Assembly (NCBI GenBank): GCA_963662175.1
Contig: OY759216.1
Coordinates: 32,505,087-32,569,086, forward strand
Direction of reading: 5' to 3'
Source: Aradus depressus
Taxonomy: Eukaryota; Arthropoda; Insecta; Hemiptera; Aradidae
DNA: 64,000 nucleotides
Part shown: positions 32,185 through 43,781 of the stretch, piece after piece
Position numbering within the stretch: position 1 is the stretch's first letter
Layout: every line of letters starts with the position of its first letter
The notes under the pieces: generated by a model
What the model was told of the DNA's origin: nothing
Databases searched by the model: none
What the model saw: only the letters and a program-made list of their open reading frames with translations
Translations under genes and position numbers: made by a program

Positions 32185-32860
32185 TCCCAGTTATACGAAG
32201 TATAGGGGAAGTTATGTAATCGGTCGAAAATTCAATGCGGAGATTTCTACGGAATTTCATGTTTTCCGACCTTTAGATTCCAAATATGAAAAAAAAAAGA
32301 ATATCTGTGTGTCTGCCAACTCCCGATAGAATGAATGTATGACCAAACTTTTTATATATGACCAAAACCTCATAATAATAATCGGCCAAAGGGGAAGGGG
32401 GATTTGGGGAGAGGCTTAACTCAAAAACTGAAATAACTGCCGTTGTAATGAATGTAACGACGTAAAATTTCATGTGTGAATTCAAAACTCCATAAGGACA
32501 TCACTTATCAATATTCAGCGCAATCGGCAGAAAGGAAAATGTGGAACAGAGGGGGGGGGGGGGGGGGGGCGAAGTAATAATCGACATGAAATTTCATATT
32601 TAAAGTCAGAACCCAATGAGGACATAACCTGTTAAATTTCAGCAATATCGACTGAAGTGAAGAGGAGGTTCAGGGGAGGGGGCTCAATTCAAGAACTCTA
32701 ATAACTGCTGATGTAATGAATTTATCTTATGAAAATTTAGGAGCCCCTATATATAAGTCAACTGTTGAATATTAACGGTCGCAGTGGCTCTGGAGAGGGA
32801 GCGAAAAATTAATTGATTAATTTGTTCTGGAGAAGTACATTGCCGGTGATTCAACGAAGA
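32185..32860 (+). repeat. R1 interspersed repeat, long copy
   Basis: Begins TATACGAAGTATAGGGGAAG and continues with several AACTCAAAAACTGAAATAACT / CCATAAGGACATCAC-type phrases, so the repeat has internal sub-repeats. It ends GAAGTACATTGCCGGTGATT. A run of about 19 G is at 32551-32569. Other copies: 23.4, 42.0 (-), 42.8, 51.2 (-), 52.1 and 59.2 kb. It is AT-rich and non-coding, and does not match any family I can name. Confidence 0.8.
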
Positions 32861-32934
32861 CATTTTTGTTGTTTTTGTAAAATTTTGTTTTTGGGGACTT
32901 ATCCTTCTTTAGGTGAAAGTATGTTCCTTTTTTT

Positions 32935-33600
32935 TCGGCATGTCTTTCAAAGGTGTATTTTATTTTTTATCAATATTTCGGCACAATACCACGTCCTGTA
33001 CAAAAAGATAGGACTTTCTTGCAAGAATGGCAATAAAAAGCAACCTACATTCATTTCTATTTCTATGCCTCACATCTGTTTGAGACAATTATATATGTTT
33101 GACACAATCTACATATTTGAAGAAGACAAAAATTAAAGAGAAGAAAAAAAAAAAAAGAAGAAGAATTATTCAATAAACTTATCTTTTTATATCGCCTTAA
33201 AAATGTTGCTTCATTATAGATACTTTAAAATCATAATTTGATCCGAGTCCATCATTCTATTTATAAGAAGAAATAAAACTTGAAGAAACCAACTCAAGGT
33301 GAACTAGAGGCCGAGATAGGTTGGGAGGTCTTACTGAGACAGTTCAGTTAGATGCGGTCCTCTAAACGGGACATCTCGTCTACAAACTCGTTTTTATATT
33401 TCACTCACCATTCCTTATGATAAATATAAAACCAGATTTTTCTTATTCCATATTCTAGGGAAAATTTTCCACACTTTTCAGATGATATTTTATAGATCGT
33501 TTTCATAGGGGTACAATGTTTTATTGTATTTTGAAGAACAGGCGTGAAATCTATCCGAAATATTGTTGGGAAAAGTGGACACCTGTGGAAGATTTGTGTC
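32935..33600. repeat. Pair of opposed repeat ends related to the 59.5-kb palindrome
   Basis: The minus strand at 32935-33010 reads ...GTGCCGAAATATTGATAAA...; the plus strand at 33520-33600 reads ...TCCGAAATATTGTTGGGA.... Both match the arms of the palindrome at 59481-59679. They are about 500 bp apart and in opposite orientation. The hairpin before GAAA is decayed in both. Confidence 0.5.
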
Positions 33601-33721
33601 GAACATCAAGCATTCCAGAGAAGGCCATGATTATTAGTCCACTCAGCTTGGGTACAACCTACGTACCTTTTACAAATTATCATCAAAACGTTCTTTAAAT
33701 AAAAGTTCCTGTTTTTGCTAT

Positions 33722-33975
33722 TATGCCCGGGCTACGAGGACATATCGCCTACTACCAGAGCGTTATTTCGACACTGGTGGACATGAGTCCGGCTCTACTC
33801 CTCAGTCTAGTCTAGAGTCCTCAATTTTTCCTAGCCTAAATTTTTATTCACCTAGAGTACCTGACATAGTACAGGCTCGGGACCATCGCTTAAAGTCACT
33901 TCCGTAGGACGGCGTCCTCGGCCGAGTTTCGAAACCGCGATTTCAGTAAGCAAGCACTCATACCACTGGTCACAA
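33722..33975 (-). repeat. SINE-1 copy
   Basis: TATGCCCGGGCTACGAGGAC, then GACACTGGTGGACATGAGTC, then GGGACCATCGCTTAAAGTCA, in minus orientation. Part of the middle is deleted. Confidence 0.85.
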
Positions 33976-33989
33976 CCAGCACTTCCTAA

Positions 33990-35650
33990 ATATTTTTGCT
34001 AAATTACAGTATCAAGTCTCTTGGCCAGCGCCCCTTCAGTCTTTGAGGGGGATCATATGGATGGGAATGGGATGACAAGAGTCGATCAACTAGATTGACA
34101 TGGGAAGAAAGGTTAGAGTGGAATTTGGAGAAGCGGGACTTGAGGTCAATAACAAAAGGAATTTCCAAGTCATTACGGAAGGTAAAGTTGATGTTAGATT
34201 TATTAGTGTCTTGTAAATGATCAATTTGTTTTCAATATAAAGTTTGGATTGTCTGCTGAGCAGCCGGTAGAGCAGACCAAACGATCTGTTCAGCTCCTGT
34301 CGTTTTAGTAGTGTAGAGGTTCAATGTCAGTGGTCGGTCTAGATAGAACCCAAGGTAGCGCGGGAGTGATTGGAGGCAGAGATCGAAATACGAGTATTAT
34401 TGAAACAAATCGGAGGACAGGATGTCCTAAATTATGTTTTGAAACCTACTGTTTAAGTAGTTTGCTCAATTTACGCAAAAATGTTTTGTAGCGCATCAAA
34501 ACTTGTTATATTATAATTGATAAAAAATTAAGAGAAAAAATATACATGTGATGAAACTATAACAAGAATTTTTAACAGATCGCTCTCTCTTTCTGTAAAA
34601 ATGTGGTTGATATAAGAAAGTTTTGTTAGGATCACATCACAATTTTCTTATATCTATGGTCACAAGGAATAAGTTGTTAAGTCGTAAAATGGCCAAAATG
34701 AGTTAAGTGTACTGTGATCATCTCCCAAGCCATCTGCGGACTGTGAAGAAGTTGGGAGCTCAGGACTCTAATACTTTCGGAATTATAAAAAATTGGGCTT
34801 CTTGGTATCTCGTAAAATTGTGTATTCTTCATTCATTGGTTGTTTACATTTCGTTTTAAAACAAAATGCGACTAATACATTTCTGTATATTTATTCACTA
34901 ATTAAGTTATTTCACTCCTATCAGCTGTTTTTATACAAATAATAATAATTGATTTTATAATATAATAATAATAAGCCCCTATGTAAGTCAACTGTTGATT
35001 TTTAGTCCAAACGGTTCATTGGTTTTAGAAGGAAAGCAAAGACTTCATTGGATAATTCGGGGAAGTAGCTTGCTGATAATTCCCAAAGACTTTTTAAGAT
35101 ATCACTAGACAACAGACCATATTTAAAAAAGTTTTTTTAATTGACCTTTTCAGTTCCACATTAAAACCTCCATTTTTGGAAGAAAAAAAAAATGTACAAG
35201 AAAAATGGTTCTTATTTCCTTGATAATAATGAGAATAAAATGAACAGTCTATTTGACTAATTTTGTCTACCCTCTGGGCTCCCATTAGAATAAATATTAC
35301 TACCTCATCAATCTTCTTCAAATTGAATCGTTAAATGTTAGAAATGCCGTTTTAAATAATGGAGCAATCATACTGTCTTCCAGGACGAGGAGCAAATCAG
35401 TAAACACAATTAATGATTATACCCAAATAAAGTATGTTGACTCATATATAAATATTAGGCCAAAAATATAATTTCCGAAGTGTTATCAATCAGAAAGTTT
35501 ATAGCATATCACGTAGAAGACATTAGATGGCTGGTAAACAGTTTAGAGTGATCTATGATAGGGTAGACGTCCCTGATTTTTGCTAGTAATAATAACACCC
35601 TAAATCAGAGGAAATTACTGAGCAGAGTATTAGGGGACTCTACAATATAT
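33990..35650. other. Intergenic; MITE-1 end and R1 fragment
   Basis: A MITE-1 end is at about 34565-34655 (CAGATCGCTCTCTCTTTCTG, ATAAGAAAGTTTTGTTAGGA). An R1 3' fragment is at about 34975-35095. No gene recognised. Confidence 0.45.
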
Positions 35651-35654
35651 AACA

Positions 35655-35815
35655 CAAAAATGTAGATACCCCAGCTAGTAAGTGTTTAGGACCGCCGGGC
35701 ACCACAGCTAGTTCGTACTTAGGGAACGCTGGGTATCACTGCTAGTATGTGTCACGGAACGGCAGACACCTTTGCTAGTTTGTGATTAGAAACGCTGATG
35801 ACCACAGCTATTATT
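35655..35815 (+). repeat. Tandem array of Helitron-3'-end-like units
   Basis: Four to five units of about 34 bp. Each has a GC hairpin-like core (ACCGCCGGGCACCAC, AACGCTGGGTATCACT and diverged forms) followed by GCTAGT or AGCTAGT. CTAGT after a short GC hairpin is the classic Helitron 3' terminus. Confidence 0.65.
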
Positions 35816-36132
35816 TGTGTAAAAGTTTTGAAGTAACTGTTCAAAATGGCCTAGAGGTTTTTGAACTTCATTTTTTTAGGGAGTGTTTTCTGACCCATGC
35901 TTATAGGAATATTTCTGTTCAGAATTCAATTTCCAAAAGATCCTCCAAGTATCAACATTTCAACTTGTTACATATGTATATAAATTTCAGATGGTAGCCT
36001 GAGCATAACCAAAAAAAAAAAAAAAAAAGTAATAAAGAGGTATCAGTGCAACAATATATCTTATTTATACCACAACTAGTTAATGGCAGTTAACACCCAT
36101 TCTCAGTGTAGATGGGATAGATGCATCTCAGG

Positions 36133-36380
36133 ATCCAGCTAGATGTTGCATCCAGCTAGATGTTGCATCCAGCTAGATGTTGCATCCAGCTAGATGTTGC
36201 ATCCAGCTAGATGTTGCATCCAGCTAGATGTTGCATCCAGCTAGATGTTGCATCCAGCTAGATGTTGCATCCAGCTAGATGTTGCATCCAGCTAGATGTT
36301 GCATCCAGCTAGATGTTGCATCCAGCTAGATGTTGCATCCAGCTAGATGTTGCATCCAGCTAGATGTTGCATCTAGCTAG
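36133..36380. repeat. 17-bp minisatellite, 14 perfect copies
   Basis: ATCCAGCTAGATGTTGC repeated 14 times without a mismatch from 36133 to 36370, followed by one degraded unit. The unit includes CTAG, and AGCTAGATG resembles the Helitron-type terminus in the neighbouring array. Confidence 0.97.
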
Positions 36381-36424
36381 ACCATGGATGCGTTTATAAC
36401 TTATTTAACAACTTCTATACTTTA

Positions 36425-36500
36425 AGATTATCTGAGGATGGCCGAAATTAGCTCTGGTATAAATAAAATATATTGTTGGACTGACACCTCTGTATTACTT
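36425..36500 (+). repeat. Degenerate Penelope-type repeat end
   Basis: CTGAGGATGGCCGAAATTAGCTCTGGTATAAATAAA keeps the CUGANGA...GAAA order and the CTGGTATAAA 3' flank of H3, but helix II has no loop and helix I does not pair. Confidence 0.45.
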
Positions 36501-37080
36501 ATTTAAGAGTCCACTACATCCGCCTACCAACCAAGAAATATATATATATAAACATAACTGCAACAAATCACTATTCCGTCTGTGAGCTGAGAAAATACAT
36601 TAAGCATGTTGGAATTCAAAGGAAGGGACGTGGGGAGTACAAAAGGATGGAATTTGTGTGGTATTTATTGTGTTATCAGGGAATAGTACTCAGAGAACAG
36701 CAATATGTGATATTCCGGGAGAGAGCAGTGTTTGTGTTTTCACATAATTGGTGTTAGAATACATACTGGACTTCATTTTGGATAAACTAATCAGAACATA
36801 TAGCAGAGAACTTAGCGAGAAATCTCTAAATAGGAAAATACCAGATCTCATTGTTCACTGTACTCCCATTGTCTAACAGTCGAAGCACATCTCTTCTTTT
36901 GTGTACTGAGGACAGAATAATTGGAAAATATGTTTCAGTAGGAGAACGCAATAGTCTAATTTGAGAATATAACTATTCACCTAATAATTTAAAGGGGTTA
37001 CAGGAAATTGGAAGGCATTCCGGTTGTAAGGGGCGGAAATGAAATTCCTCAGGCGTGGTTTTGATTAAAATCCAACTGGA
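36501..37080. other. Intergenic, no recognised feature
   Basis: Nothing identified. Confidence 0.4.
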
Positions 37081-37089
37081 CCCAGTCAG

Positions 37090-37530
37090 AAGTAGAAGGT
37101 ACGAGAGGTGATGAAGGATGTACATCGGCTAGACCAGAGAAGAGGAAAAGGTGGTGGATCTGTCCATGAAAGTGGGTGCTCACGACACAGCAATGAGCTA
37201 TAAGAAGTATGAAGACGAGAGGTGATGAAGGATGTACATCGGCTAGACCAGAGAAGAGGAAACGGCGGCGGATCTATCCATGAGAGTGGGTGCTCACGAC
37301 ACAGCAATGAGCTATAGGGAGAAGTACGAGGTACGAGAGGTACACAGTACAAGAGATGATGAAGGATGTACATCGGCTAGACCAGAGAAGAATAAAGGGC
37401 GGTGGATCTATCCATGAAAGTGGGTGCTCACCTCGACACAGCAATGAGCTATAGGGAGAAGTACGAGGTACGAGAGGTACACAGTACAAGAGATGATGAA
37501 GGATGTACATCGGCTAGACCTTAGTATAAG
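37090..37530. repeat. Tandem repeat, units of 114-137 bp, about 3.5 copies
   Basis: ATGAAGGATGTACATCGGCT recurs at 37111, 37225, 37359 and 37496. Units differ by a GTACGAGAGGTACACAGTAC insert present in the later ones. The minus strand stays open through the array (95- and 78-codon frames), which is a by-product of the repetition. Confidence 0.9.
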
Positions 37531-38034
37531 GAAGAGCGGCATTTTTGAATAATGAGTAAAAAAATTAAATAAGCACATATTAAGGATACCGATTACGGTC
37601 TTCGAATGAAAAAATAGAAATAAAAATCCTTGAGATCCTTCCTCTCAGTTGCTCTCAGTGGCAGAATGTCAGCCCCAAGAGAAGTGTAAATAGAGTTGGA
37701 TAAATCTAATTTTACCATATCTAATGATCTAGTAGCAGACTTGATGGCGTCGGATGGTCATGTAGATGAAGTTCTGCCCTATTTCGGAGTTGAGTAATAT
37801 ATAAGACATTGATAAAAACTATAAACAAGATAGCCGGTAGAAGAGACGCTTGCACAACCCCGGTCTGCCCTCTCCTACACACAGCAAGCCTGACATTTAA
37901 TTTTTTTTTAAACTTTTATATTAAACCAGAACGTTCATCTGCCTGACCTTTACTAATAGATAAATAAATTATATTACCTTGCACACAACTTAAATACCAT
38001 CAAGAGCATCTAAACATACAGCTGTGGTCTGTTA

Positions 38035-38312
38035 GTTATTGTGACTCATACCCGGGCGTTAACTACGAGATCATGTCGACTAATACGAAAGCGCTTTTTC
38101 GTCACTCTGGTGGACATGAGATCGATTCTACTATGGGAGTTCTAAATTTTTTCCCTACCCGACATCTAACTGACTTGAGACTAGCGCTTAACGTCTCATC
38201 CGAAAGACTGAAGGCTTTTTCACTTCTCAGATAAAAAAAAACTTGGCTGGGTTTCGAACCCGGGATCTTGTACTCAGTAGGCTAGCACGCTACCTCTGAG
38301 CCACAGGTGTCT
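38035..38312 (-). repeat. SINE-1 copy, nearly complete
   Basis: TGTGACTCATACCCGGGCGT at the left, B-box GGGTTTCGAACCCGGGATC and A-box-like CTACCTCTGAGCCACAGG at the right. Minus orientation. Confidence 0.88.
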
Positions 38313-38439
38313 TCTGGAATCTGAGAGAAGCTCAAAAAACGGTAAAGTTGAATCCCCACTTGAAAGAATAATAATAATTATACAGTAAAAATTGTTTATA
38401 AGAACTCTATGTTATAAAAACATATCGCCTAAAAGAACG

Positions 38440-40190
38440 GAGTTACTAGTTCCTCATACATACTTTCCTATGAGGGTCTGCTCAAGAAAATTGCATAGTG
38501 ATTGGGAACGAATAGTTTGAAGATTGATTCGTTTTGAAGATCTATTAATGAACGGTCTATTTTAGATCATACCACAATCATAATGGTTACTTCAACTGCA
38601 AGTTGATTTTGGAGTAATATCGGATCCCAAAGTAATGTAACTGATGGAACAAAGTTTTTTTTGCTTCTCACATAACAATATCTCAATAACGTGTATTTAA
38701 TGAACCATCCAGCGATTTGCATCATATTTCCATTCCATAATTAATGTCGGTTTAATACTTTGGGGAACGAACTTCTAGTTCTAGTGCAAATATTTTCAAA
38801 CCTGAGAAGAAAGCACTATAAATAATATATAAATATACCTATACTATTAATAATCTATACTAAAATATAAAGAGAGAAAGTATGTTTGAGATAATCTCAA
38901 GAAGTAATTAAACGATTTGGATAATTCTTTCACCGTTGGGAACGTCCTGTCGTCATTTATTGGCAAAACGCAGCCAAAATCGTTGTAAATATAACAAAAC
39001 GATGTGTAGAGGGAATTGTTTGCAATAAAAAGTTCTACAAAACAGTATGCGTCAGCATAGACCTATCTATAACTGAAAACCTTCAATAAGAGTTTTTATC
39101 AATCTGTCGTTTGGTCTGCCCCAAATGAGAATGGGGTTACGCTGCTAAATTTAGTTTCGACTCGAACCTTTCGGTTTTTGAATTTAAAGTAGAGTAGAAC
39201 ATCGTTTTAGAGGTCTTACATAGGCCGTGAGGCTTCAGACACTTTCATGCATGCTGATGGTGGGAGTGGGGAGCACAAACCATTGTTTGCGTGTAAATCA
39301 TTGAAAATTTCAACTTACTTCTAAAATTTATTCCGGCCGAAGAAGAACTAGCAGTGCAAAGAAAACTTCCCATTACCTGCACCTTATATTTGAAACATTA
39401 ATGGTCATTAAGAAAAATATAAATATTATCCATCTCAAAAGTACTAGACATGTTTACGATATCAGTAAGAAAGAAATATTTCAAATAAGTAAACATTGTT
39501 TCTCTCTTTTTGAAAGAAGTACAACTCATAAAGGAATCAAGTCCTTTAATGGCCTTTACCACTTTCTGAAACCCTTGCTCTCTTCGGAAACGGAATGTCT
39601 TTCTCATTGTTCAAAAAGAAAAGAAACAACCACCATATAAATGTAGTATTTCATACATAAAGGCTCCTCCACTCACAACAATATGGGCTATCAACTTTTT
39701 TTTTTAAAATATTTTTATTATTATCATTAATTTTATTTGTTATTTACTATTTATTTTGTTATTTGTAAATTTTTGATTATATATATTATACTCTTTATAT
39801 ATTAGTATAGATGTATAGATTATTTATAGTGCTTTTTTTTCAGGTTTGAAAATATTAGCACTAGAACTAGAAGTTCCCCAAAGTATTAAACCGTAATTAA
39901 TTATGGAATGGAAATATGATGCAAATCGCTGGATGGTTCATTAAATACACGTAATTGAGTTATTGTTATGGAAGAAGCAAGAAAAACTTTGTTCCATCAG
40001 TTACATTACTTTGGGATCCGATAGTAATCCAAAATCAACTTGCAGTTGAAGTAACCATTATGATTGTGGTATCATCTAAAATAGACCGTTCATTAATAGA
40101 TCTTCAAAACGAATCAATCTTCAAACTACTCGATCCCAATCACTATGCGATTTTCTTGAGATGACCCTTATTGGAAAGTATTTCATTTAT
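38440..40190. mobile_element. Composite with about 420-bp inverted arms and Helitron-type 5' ends
   Basis: Arms 38440-38870 and 39775-40190 are reverse complements at roughly 90% by eye (for example GTTACTTCAACTGCAAGTTG against CAACTTGCAGTTGAAGTAAC). Both inner ends run into TCTATACTAA(A/T)ATATAAAGAG, a classic Helitron 5' start. After the left one comes the usual GATTTGGATAATTCTTTCACCG. The 900-bp centre is non-coding. Confidence 0.65.
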
Positions 40191-40702
40191 CGGAAGGGGA
40201 CCCTCACATTTTTGTATGGTGTAACACACTTCTATAGTCATTTTCTTTTTGGAATCATGAAAAATGTAGTTTATTTGTCAATTTGACGAGTGTGCGGGAG
40301 GTTGTCCCACCCTTTCATTAAGCGATTCTTGATTGTTCCATTTGAATAAAGCCATTAGGGTTCGCTCTGGTGCTCTTTAAAAATTCTGCGAAAAATTGCT
40401 TGTGAAAAATGTTTTTTTCATCTAATATCCTACTCAATTAAACCAAGTTATTTTTACATAAAGTACAATTTTTTTTTAATTTTCAAAAACATTTTCTTGC
40501 ACTTCCCTTTATCACGGTAAAACAGAAAAAATCTAAACACAGTTTTCCGGGCAATTTTTGTATTATATAAATTCACGATTTTTTTCAACAGGTTTGCGTC
40601 ATCATAGCAAAAGGTTTGCAGTGCTATAGGCCTTGCTGCAATGCCCCCATAATTATGAAAACAAATATTCTCTTTCATATGATTCCTCACTTCACCATGT
40701 CC

Positions 40703-40960
40703 TGGTAGATCAGAGGTACATGCTTGCCTACTGAGTTTGAAACATGGCCCTTCGGTTTTACCTGGAAAGTGAAAAAACCTGAAGCTCGCCTTTTTTTCGG
40801 ATGGGATATTAAGTGCTGGTACCGAGCCTGTACAAATATTAGGTACTCGTCAAAGACCCCTATCCTAGGTGAATAAACTTGGGTAGGCAAAATTTAAAAT
40901 TCATCTGGTAAAAAGCGATATGACCACTTAGTTGGAGTCCGGGCATGAGTCGCAAAAATT
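40703..40960 (+). repeat. SINE-1 copy, diverged
   Basis: Head GGTAGATCAGAGGTACATGC, middle AGGTACTCGTCAAAGACCCC, tail GGGCATGAGTCGCAA. Confidence 0.82.
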
Positions 40961-41401
40961 ATCCTCACATTTGATATTTCTTATACGATGTCGAGAAGTT
41001 CGCCTGCCCCCCTGTCGGACCAATTTTGTCCGAAACCTAAAACAAATTCGAATCTTGCCTGTATGAGATAAGGCTCCATATTATTTTCATTGTTTAACAA
41101 CAATTATTGAGAGGGGGGAGGGTTTGTTCACATTTGATTGATTTTTGAAACTGTATTAAATTTAAAATCTTGAAAAAAATATATTTGAAAAATGTAATAC
41201 AATCTTTTTTCAAGTTATTCACAAAAGTAATATTTGGACGCTGGGCGATAATTGTTTGGAACCAATCACTATTCTCTGATAACACCTGCCACTATTACAC
41301 AAATACATTATTGTGCCCATAGACAGGCAGACTCACGACTGAAATCAAAAATGCGAAGCAGCGGGTTTAGGCTATAGGAGATATTAGGAGAAAAGTCAAA
41401 G

Positions 41402-41434
41402 TTCCCCGGGCAACGCCGGGTATTCTGCTAGTAA
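41402..41434 (+). mobile_element. Helitron-type 3' terminus
   Basis: A GC-rich hairpin (CCCGGGCAACGCCGGG) followed by TATTCTGCTAGT fits the Helitron 3' end: a hairpin about 10 bases before CTRRT. No Rep/helicase gene is present. The internal limits are unclear, and the 5' start at 38866 is a possible partner. Confidence 0.65.
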
Positions 41435-41492
41435 TATTAATATTATAAGATAAAATATTATTATAAAAAAAGTAAGTTTTTACATGAAAACA

Positions 41493-41965
41493 TCAGTCTT
41501 CCTCCTCCTCATCCTCGTCATCCAAATCAGGCAAACTCTCACGTACATTGTCCGCTGCCAAATTTTTATAACAGTCCCTAAAAATTGGTGGGATCAAATT
41601 CATCAGGTCCAAAAGGTCTTTTTTTTTTTTGCTGCAGATATTTTAAGTGGAGAGGAATAGCTCAATGGTACCTGGAGTCTGTTAGTATCTTGTCCCCTTT
41701 TTATTAATCCTACACAATAAAATGGCACATCCAAGTCCAAAGTATTCTTGTACTGTACCATGGGATTGCCCTTTTCATAGAGTACCCATTTTACATTTTT
41801 CCAAACAAACTTTTCTCCATCTTTGTTCTTGTTTTGTAGTTGTAAAATTTTACTTTTGTAAAGGTTTTCATAATCCCAAAAATCAGATTGCTCCATTTGA
41901 TTAACAATAAAAGGTCTTTTTTTGCCAGTTGACCGAACTAGTTGCATCCAGTCGTGTGGGTGATA
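41493..41965 (-). pseudogene. C-terminal fragment of the same transposon-type (DUF7869-like) family
   Basis: The minus strand reads VYHPHDWMQLVRSTGKKRPF, then SDFWDYENL, GEKFVWKNVKWVLYEKGNP, YKNTLDLDVPF and PLKISAAKK. After a one-base shift in the A run (41621-41632) it continues DLLDLMNLIPPIFRDCYKNL and ends in an acidic D/E tail at the stop (41493-41495). W-x-x-V-x-W...Y-x-x-T and PL-x-x-x-x-KKKDLLDL...IPP are the usual C-terminal signature of these proteins. The upstream part, including a D-x-C-x-x-Q-N motif like that at 30.9 kb, is absent. The two copies are too diverged to be recent duplicates. Confidence 0.55.
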
Positions 41966-42044
41966 GACTTAAATTTTGCTGTTCTTCTTTTTAGTCTATA
42001 TTTATTAATAATTAATATTATTAATAGGTGGAGTTTTGTATTTA

Positions 42045-42335
42045 AATACAAAAGATCAAGTAGTATCGACAATTGATGGGATTATTGAGGTGAGCCCCCC
42101 TCCGATCCCCCCCCCCCCCCTCCCTTCTTTTTGGCAGATTTGGCTGAATACACTTACAAAATTTAGAATCGATACATTCATTTTATCGAGAGTTATCGTG
42201 TTCATAGCTACTTATTTAAAAAAAATTGTTTTTGGGAATCAGGAGTTCGGAAAAAATAAAATACTTCATCAAATTTTTTTTGACCAATTACATAACTTAT
42301 CCTATACTATATATTCCCGTATAATTGGGAATGTA
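42045..42335 (-). repeat. R1 copy
   Basis: Minus-orientation R1 with a C run (42108-42120) in the place of the G run of the 32.5-kb copy. Ends near ATACTATATATTCCCGTATA. Confidence 0.75.
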
Positions 42336-42339
42336 AAAA

Positions 42340-42790
42340 AAAATGACGACTATGTTGAGGATGGGGAGTGCGGGGCTGGTAATAGGTCTGGTCTGATCCG
42401 GTGACCGTTACATACTTGTGCTAAAGGTCACTCCAGGTCTTCTACTTAGCCTGTTCCGTCTCAAGGTGACCAGGACTCCTCTGCCACTTCCCAAAAAGAC
42501 AAACTCGTCCCATCTCAACCGGTCCCATAAACCCGTTCCACCTATAAATACAACCACTTTTTCTTTCAAATTTTTTTTTTTACTTTATTTGTATTCTGTA
42601 AATTTATTCTAAGCTTTTAAGGTTGAAGATTATTGTGAAACGGAAAGTGACTCTTCCCAATCTTGTCTATATCCACAATAATATAAGGCTAATAAATGTT
42701 TGTCCATCTGCGTCTATCCACTGATAAATATTTCTAAATTATGTTTTTCCTTATTTGTGAAAAAACTTATGTATGTAATCTTTTTTTTTT
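42340..42790. other. Intergenic, no recognised feature
   Basis: Short poly-A and poly-T runs only. Confidence 0.4.
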
Positions 42791-42794
42791 TTTT

Positions 42795-42905
42795 ACTTCC
42801 CAGTTATTCGAAGTATAGGGCAAGTAATCAGACAGAAATTCGATGCTGTTTTCAATAGAATTTTATATTTTCTGACCCCTTGATTCCAAAAATGACAAAA
42901 AAAAG
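42795..42905 (+). repeat. R1 5' fragment
   Basis: CTTCCCAGTTATTCGAAGTA through TTGATTCCAAAAATGACAAA, the R1 start. Confidence 0.8.
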
Positions 42906-43293
42906 TGACACACATGTAAATATTTACAATTTGTGACTATATAACTTAACTAAATGAAAGAAAGGAACAGGGGAGCAGAATAACGGAAAAAAAAAAGAGA
43001 GGAGGAAATGAACGAGAACAAAATACATAACTGGTGTAGAGATAAGAAGTGAAAAACAAAATTTGGAACAGAACAAATAAAGGAAAAGAATAGAAAAATT
43101 CAACGAGGAAGAGGAATCAGAAGTGATAGAAATTATAGCAAACGGAAAAATTAAAATAGCCAATATATCGCAAAAAATGGAGGAGAATCTACATCAAAAC
43201 ACGCTAATGAAATGTGACTTTGTAAAACTTTGATCGATCCGATATTGCACTTTAGTCTGAAAACATTGGAACGTGCGAGTTTCAATATGAATA

Positions 43294-43378
43294 GATACCA
43301 TTCTTCTAGCTGTAAGGAGATGAATGGAAGATGACTTCCATGTGACTCATTATAGCTAGAAACGTGGTATCTATACGT
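43294..43378 (+). ncRNA. Pre-miRNA-like hairpin
   Basis: An 85-base imperfect hairpin with arms of about 40 bases. ATAGATACCA pairs with TGGTATCTAT at the base and TCTAGCT with AGCTAGA mid-arm, with a small loop near ATGAC. Size and bulge pattern suit a microRNA precursor, but a decayed inverted repeat would look the same. Confidence 0.3.
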
Positions 43379-43781
43379 AGTGTTGCACCTAGCTCTTTCA
43401 TCTAATATTGGAACAGGTGGGCTCTATTTCCATGCTATCCTGAAATAGAATACGCTTCGCATATACGAGTGTTGATTTCCACAACTCGGATACGGTTTAA
43501 GTCTGATAAACTTTAAATCTTGACGGATACAGACATTTCTACCGGGAGAACGGAGTGGAGATTCGAGTAGAGGATCAAATGTACTAAAACTGGATCACTG
43601 GGAGGCAAGGGCGAATCTAGAGCAACATCCGGAGGGGAGAGGGGCGGTGCTGGAGGGGGTATACGTTATGGGGAGGGGGCAATAAGAAAGCAATAAATCG
43701 TATTATAACAACTTTTTTTTTTTAAAGCAAACTTGTATATAAAAAGTACAAAACCATATTAAGGGTTAACACCATTATTGT

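Noticed and set aside
36133..36380. CRISPR-like array
   Set aside because: Units of 17 bp are directly adjacent with no spacers, in a eukaryotic setting; it is a minisatellite.
37086..37510. Repetitive minus-strand protein (95- and 78-codon frames)
   Set aside because: Open only because the tandem DNA repeat lacks stops in one frame. Units shift frame between insert types and there is no start or splice context.
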